From positions 1-14,699 of the forward strand of contig JABJKO010000257.1 in assembly GCA_018660305.1 (NCBI GenBank): 14,699 bases of DNA, given 5' to 3'. Below, piece after piece: positions 13,602 through 14,699 of this stretch (the stretch's first letter is position 1; the number at the start of each line of letters is the position of its first letter). The position numbers and the translations under genes are program-made. The notes under the pieces are model-generated. The model did not search any database, was not told where the DNA came from, and was given only the letters and a program-made list of their open reading frames with translations. The DNA comes from Rhodospirillaceae bacterium (lineage in GTDB: Bacteria > Pseudomonadota > Alphaproteobacteria > MPNO01 > UBA2964).

Positions 13602-14699
13602 TTGGCCGGTGACGCCCCCGATGAACCACTAGACACGCCTGAAGAATCGGTGACCGGCCTCGCGGCCATGCGGTATCGTGATTTTCAGCTTCTTTTCTTT
13701 GGAAAGGTTTTCGGCTGGGTCGCCGTCCACATGGTGATGGTTTCCATTGCGCTGCAGGTCTGGGAGGAAACCAAAGACCCCTGGAACCTGGCCTTCATCG
13801 GACTTTCCACTTTCGCGCCGGCGATGGGATTTGCCCTGATTACCGGCTATGTGGCGGATCTGTTCGACCGCCGGCGGGTCGTGGCCGTCTGCTATGCCAT
13901 TCTCCTGCTGTCGTCGGTCCTGTTTCTGCTGCTCACCCTGAGGGGCTTTACCGAGGTCTGGCCGGTCTTTGTCATCCTGGCCATCATGGGAACCGGCCGC
14001 GCCTTCTACCAGCCGGCGTCAAATTCCCTGGTGCCCAATCTGGTTCCCGAGGCGATCTTTCCCAACGCAATCGCCTGGCACACCAGTTCCAACAAGATCA
14101 CCCAGACGGTGGGTCCGGCCATTGGCGGGCTGGTTTACGAACTCTGGGGGCCCGAGACGGTCTATCTGGTTTCCAGCATCGGGCTTACCATCGGCGTCAT
14201 AACCATTCTTTTTATCAGGACAAAAACAACACGCGAAGGCCGCCAGCCGACAACACTCCGGGTGTTGCTGGCGGGTCTGGTCTATGTCTACCAGAAGAAA
14301 ATTATATTCGGCGCGCTCATATTGGACCTTTTCGCGGTTCTGCTGGGCGGCGTGACCATTCTGCTGCCGGTCTTCGCCATCGAGATCCTGGAGGTCGGCC
14401 CGGCCGGCGCCGGCTTCCTGCGCAGCGCCATGGCGGCGGGTTCGCTGGCAACCGGGCTCGCCCTGACCCTGATCACCATGGACCGCGCGGTGGGCAAAAT
14501 CCTCTACATAACGGTCATCATATACGGCGCTGCCACCGTGGTTTTCGGGCTATCGGAAATCTACTGGCTTTCGCTCGTCGCCATGGCGGTGCTGGGCGCC
14601 GCCGACATGGTCAGCGTCTATATCCGCGTCACCCTGATCCAGATCGCCACGCCCGACGACATGCGGGGAAGGGTCAGCGCCGTCAATTCGGTCTTTACC
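13602..14699 (+). CDS. MFS transporter, MFS_3/EntS-like exporter (3' end missing)
   Basis: The frame is open from here to the window end (366 codons). The TTG at 13602 is the likely start: AGGAG at 13589-13593 lies 8 nt upstream. The GTG at 13650 and ATG at 13668 are possible alternatives, but they lack such a site. A short acidic leader is followed by LAAMRYRDFQLLFFGK, a typical beginning for this family, then successive membrane helices. Between helices 2 and 3 lies GYVADLFDRRR (82-92), the MFS motif-A loop. The visible end carries MRGRVSAVNSVF (354-365), characteristic of MFS_3 drug and siderophore exporters. It is an inner-membrane, proton-driven efflux pump whose substrate is unknown. 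It could be in one transcript with the GST gene (94-bp gap) or have its own promoter. Confidence 0.87.
   Translation, partial: MAGDAPDEPLDTPEESVTGLAAMRYRDFQLLFFGKVFGWVAVHMVMVSIALQVWEETKDPWNLAFIGLSTFAPAMGFALITGYVADLFDRRRVVAVCYAILLLSSVLFLLLTLRGFTEVWPVFVILAIMGTGRAFYQPASNSLVPNLVPEAIFPNAIAWHTSSNKITQTVGPAIGGLVYELWGPETVYLVSSIGLTIGVITILFIRTKTTREGRQPTTLRVLLAGLVYVYQKKIIFGALILDLFAVLLGGVTILLPVFAIEILEVGPAGAGFLRSAMAAGSLATGLALTLITMDRAVGKILYITVIIYGAATVVFGLSEIYWLSLVAMAVLGAADMVSVYIRVTLIQIATPDDMRGRVSAVNSVFT

Overview
The window reads as chromosomal DNA of a GC-rich (by eye about 60%) Gram-negative bacterium, most likely an alphaproteobacterium of the Rhodospirillales/Rhizobiales kind. The reasons are an exported PEP-CTERM protein, short-chain CoA and dicarboxylate catabolic genes packed in divergent pairs, TTG starts, and a perfect TTGAT-N4-ATCAA (FNR/FixK-type) box. 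I see no rRNA, tRNA, CRISPR array, insertion sequence or phage gene. The taxonomic call is inference.

Layout. (1) 1-1373: the 3' end of a large, glycine-rich, repeat-built surface protein with a C-terminal PEP-CTERM sorting signal. It carries an exact 135-bp direct repeat. (2) 1446-3014: an exported protein of unknown function that ends in two copies of a duplicated Cys-pair module. (3) 3035-8444: a catabolic block. It holds a MmgE/PrpD-family protein (-), a divergent FAS1-like/HTD2-type hydratase (+), then a translationally coupled minus-strand pair of a zinc-type dehydrogenase and an Asp/Glu-racemase/maleate-isomerase-like protein, and a divergent BNR beta-propeller gene (+). (4) 8517-11401: a two-gene minus-strand unit, a PlsB-like membrane acyltransferase followed by an alpha/beta hydrolase, with the FNR/FixK-type box upstream. 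(5) 11558-13507: a stand-alone MetE-C-like zinc methyltransferase homologue (-), divergent from a glutathione S-transferase (+). (6) 13602-14699: the first 366 codons of an MFS_3-type exporter with a TTG start, cut by the window end.

How the genes may work together. Block 3 encodes a hydro-lyase/decarboxylase-fold protein, a CoA-ester hydratase, a dehydrogenase and a racemase/isomerase-fold protein. That is a reasonable tool set for a branched or unsaturated dicarboxylate or acyl-CoA, but no CoA ligase/transferase or dedicated regulator is in view and the substrate cannot be read from sequence. The racemase-like protein lacks both family catalytic cysteines, the most unusual enzymatic feature here. 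Block 4 looks like lipid acyl transfer and hydrolysis under oxygen-responsive control. I found no clearly new defence or mobile system; the best candidates for new biology are the Cys-less racemase homologue in its cluster, the duplicated Cys-pair module protein, and the box-controlled acyltransferase/hydrolase unit.
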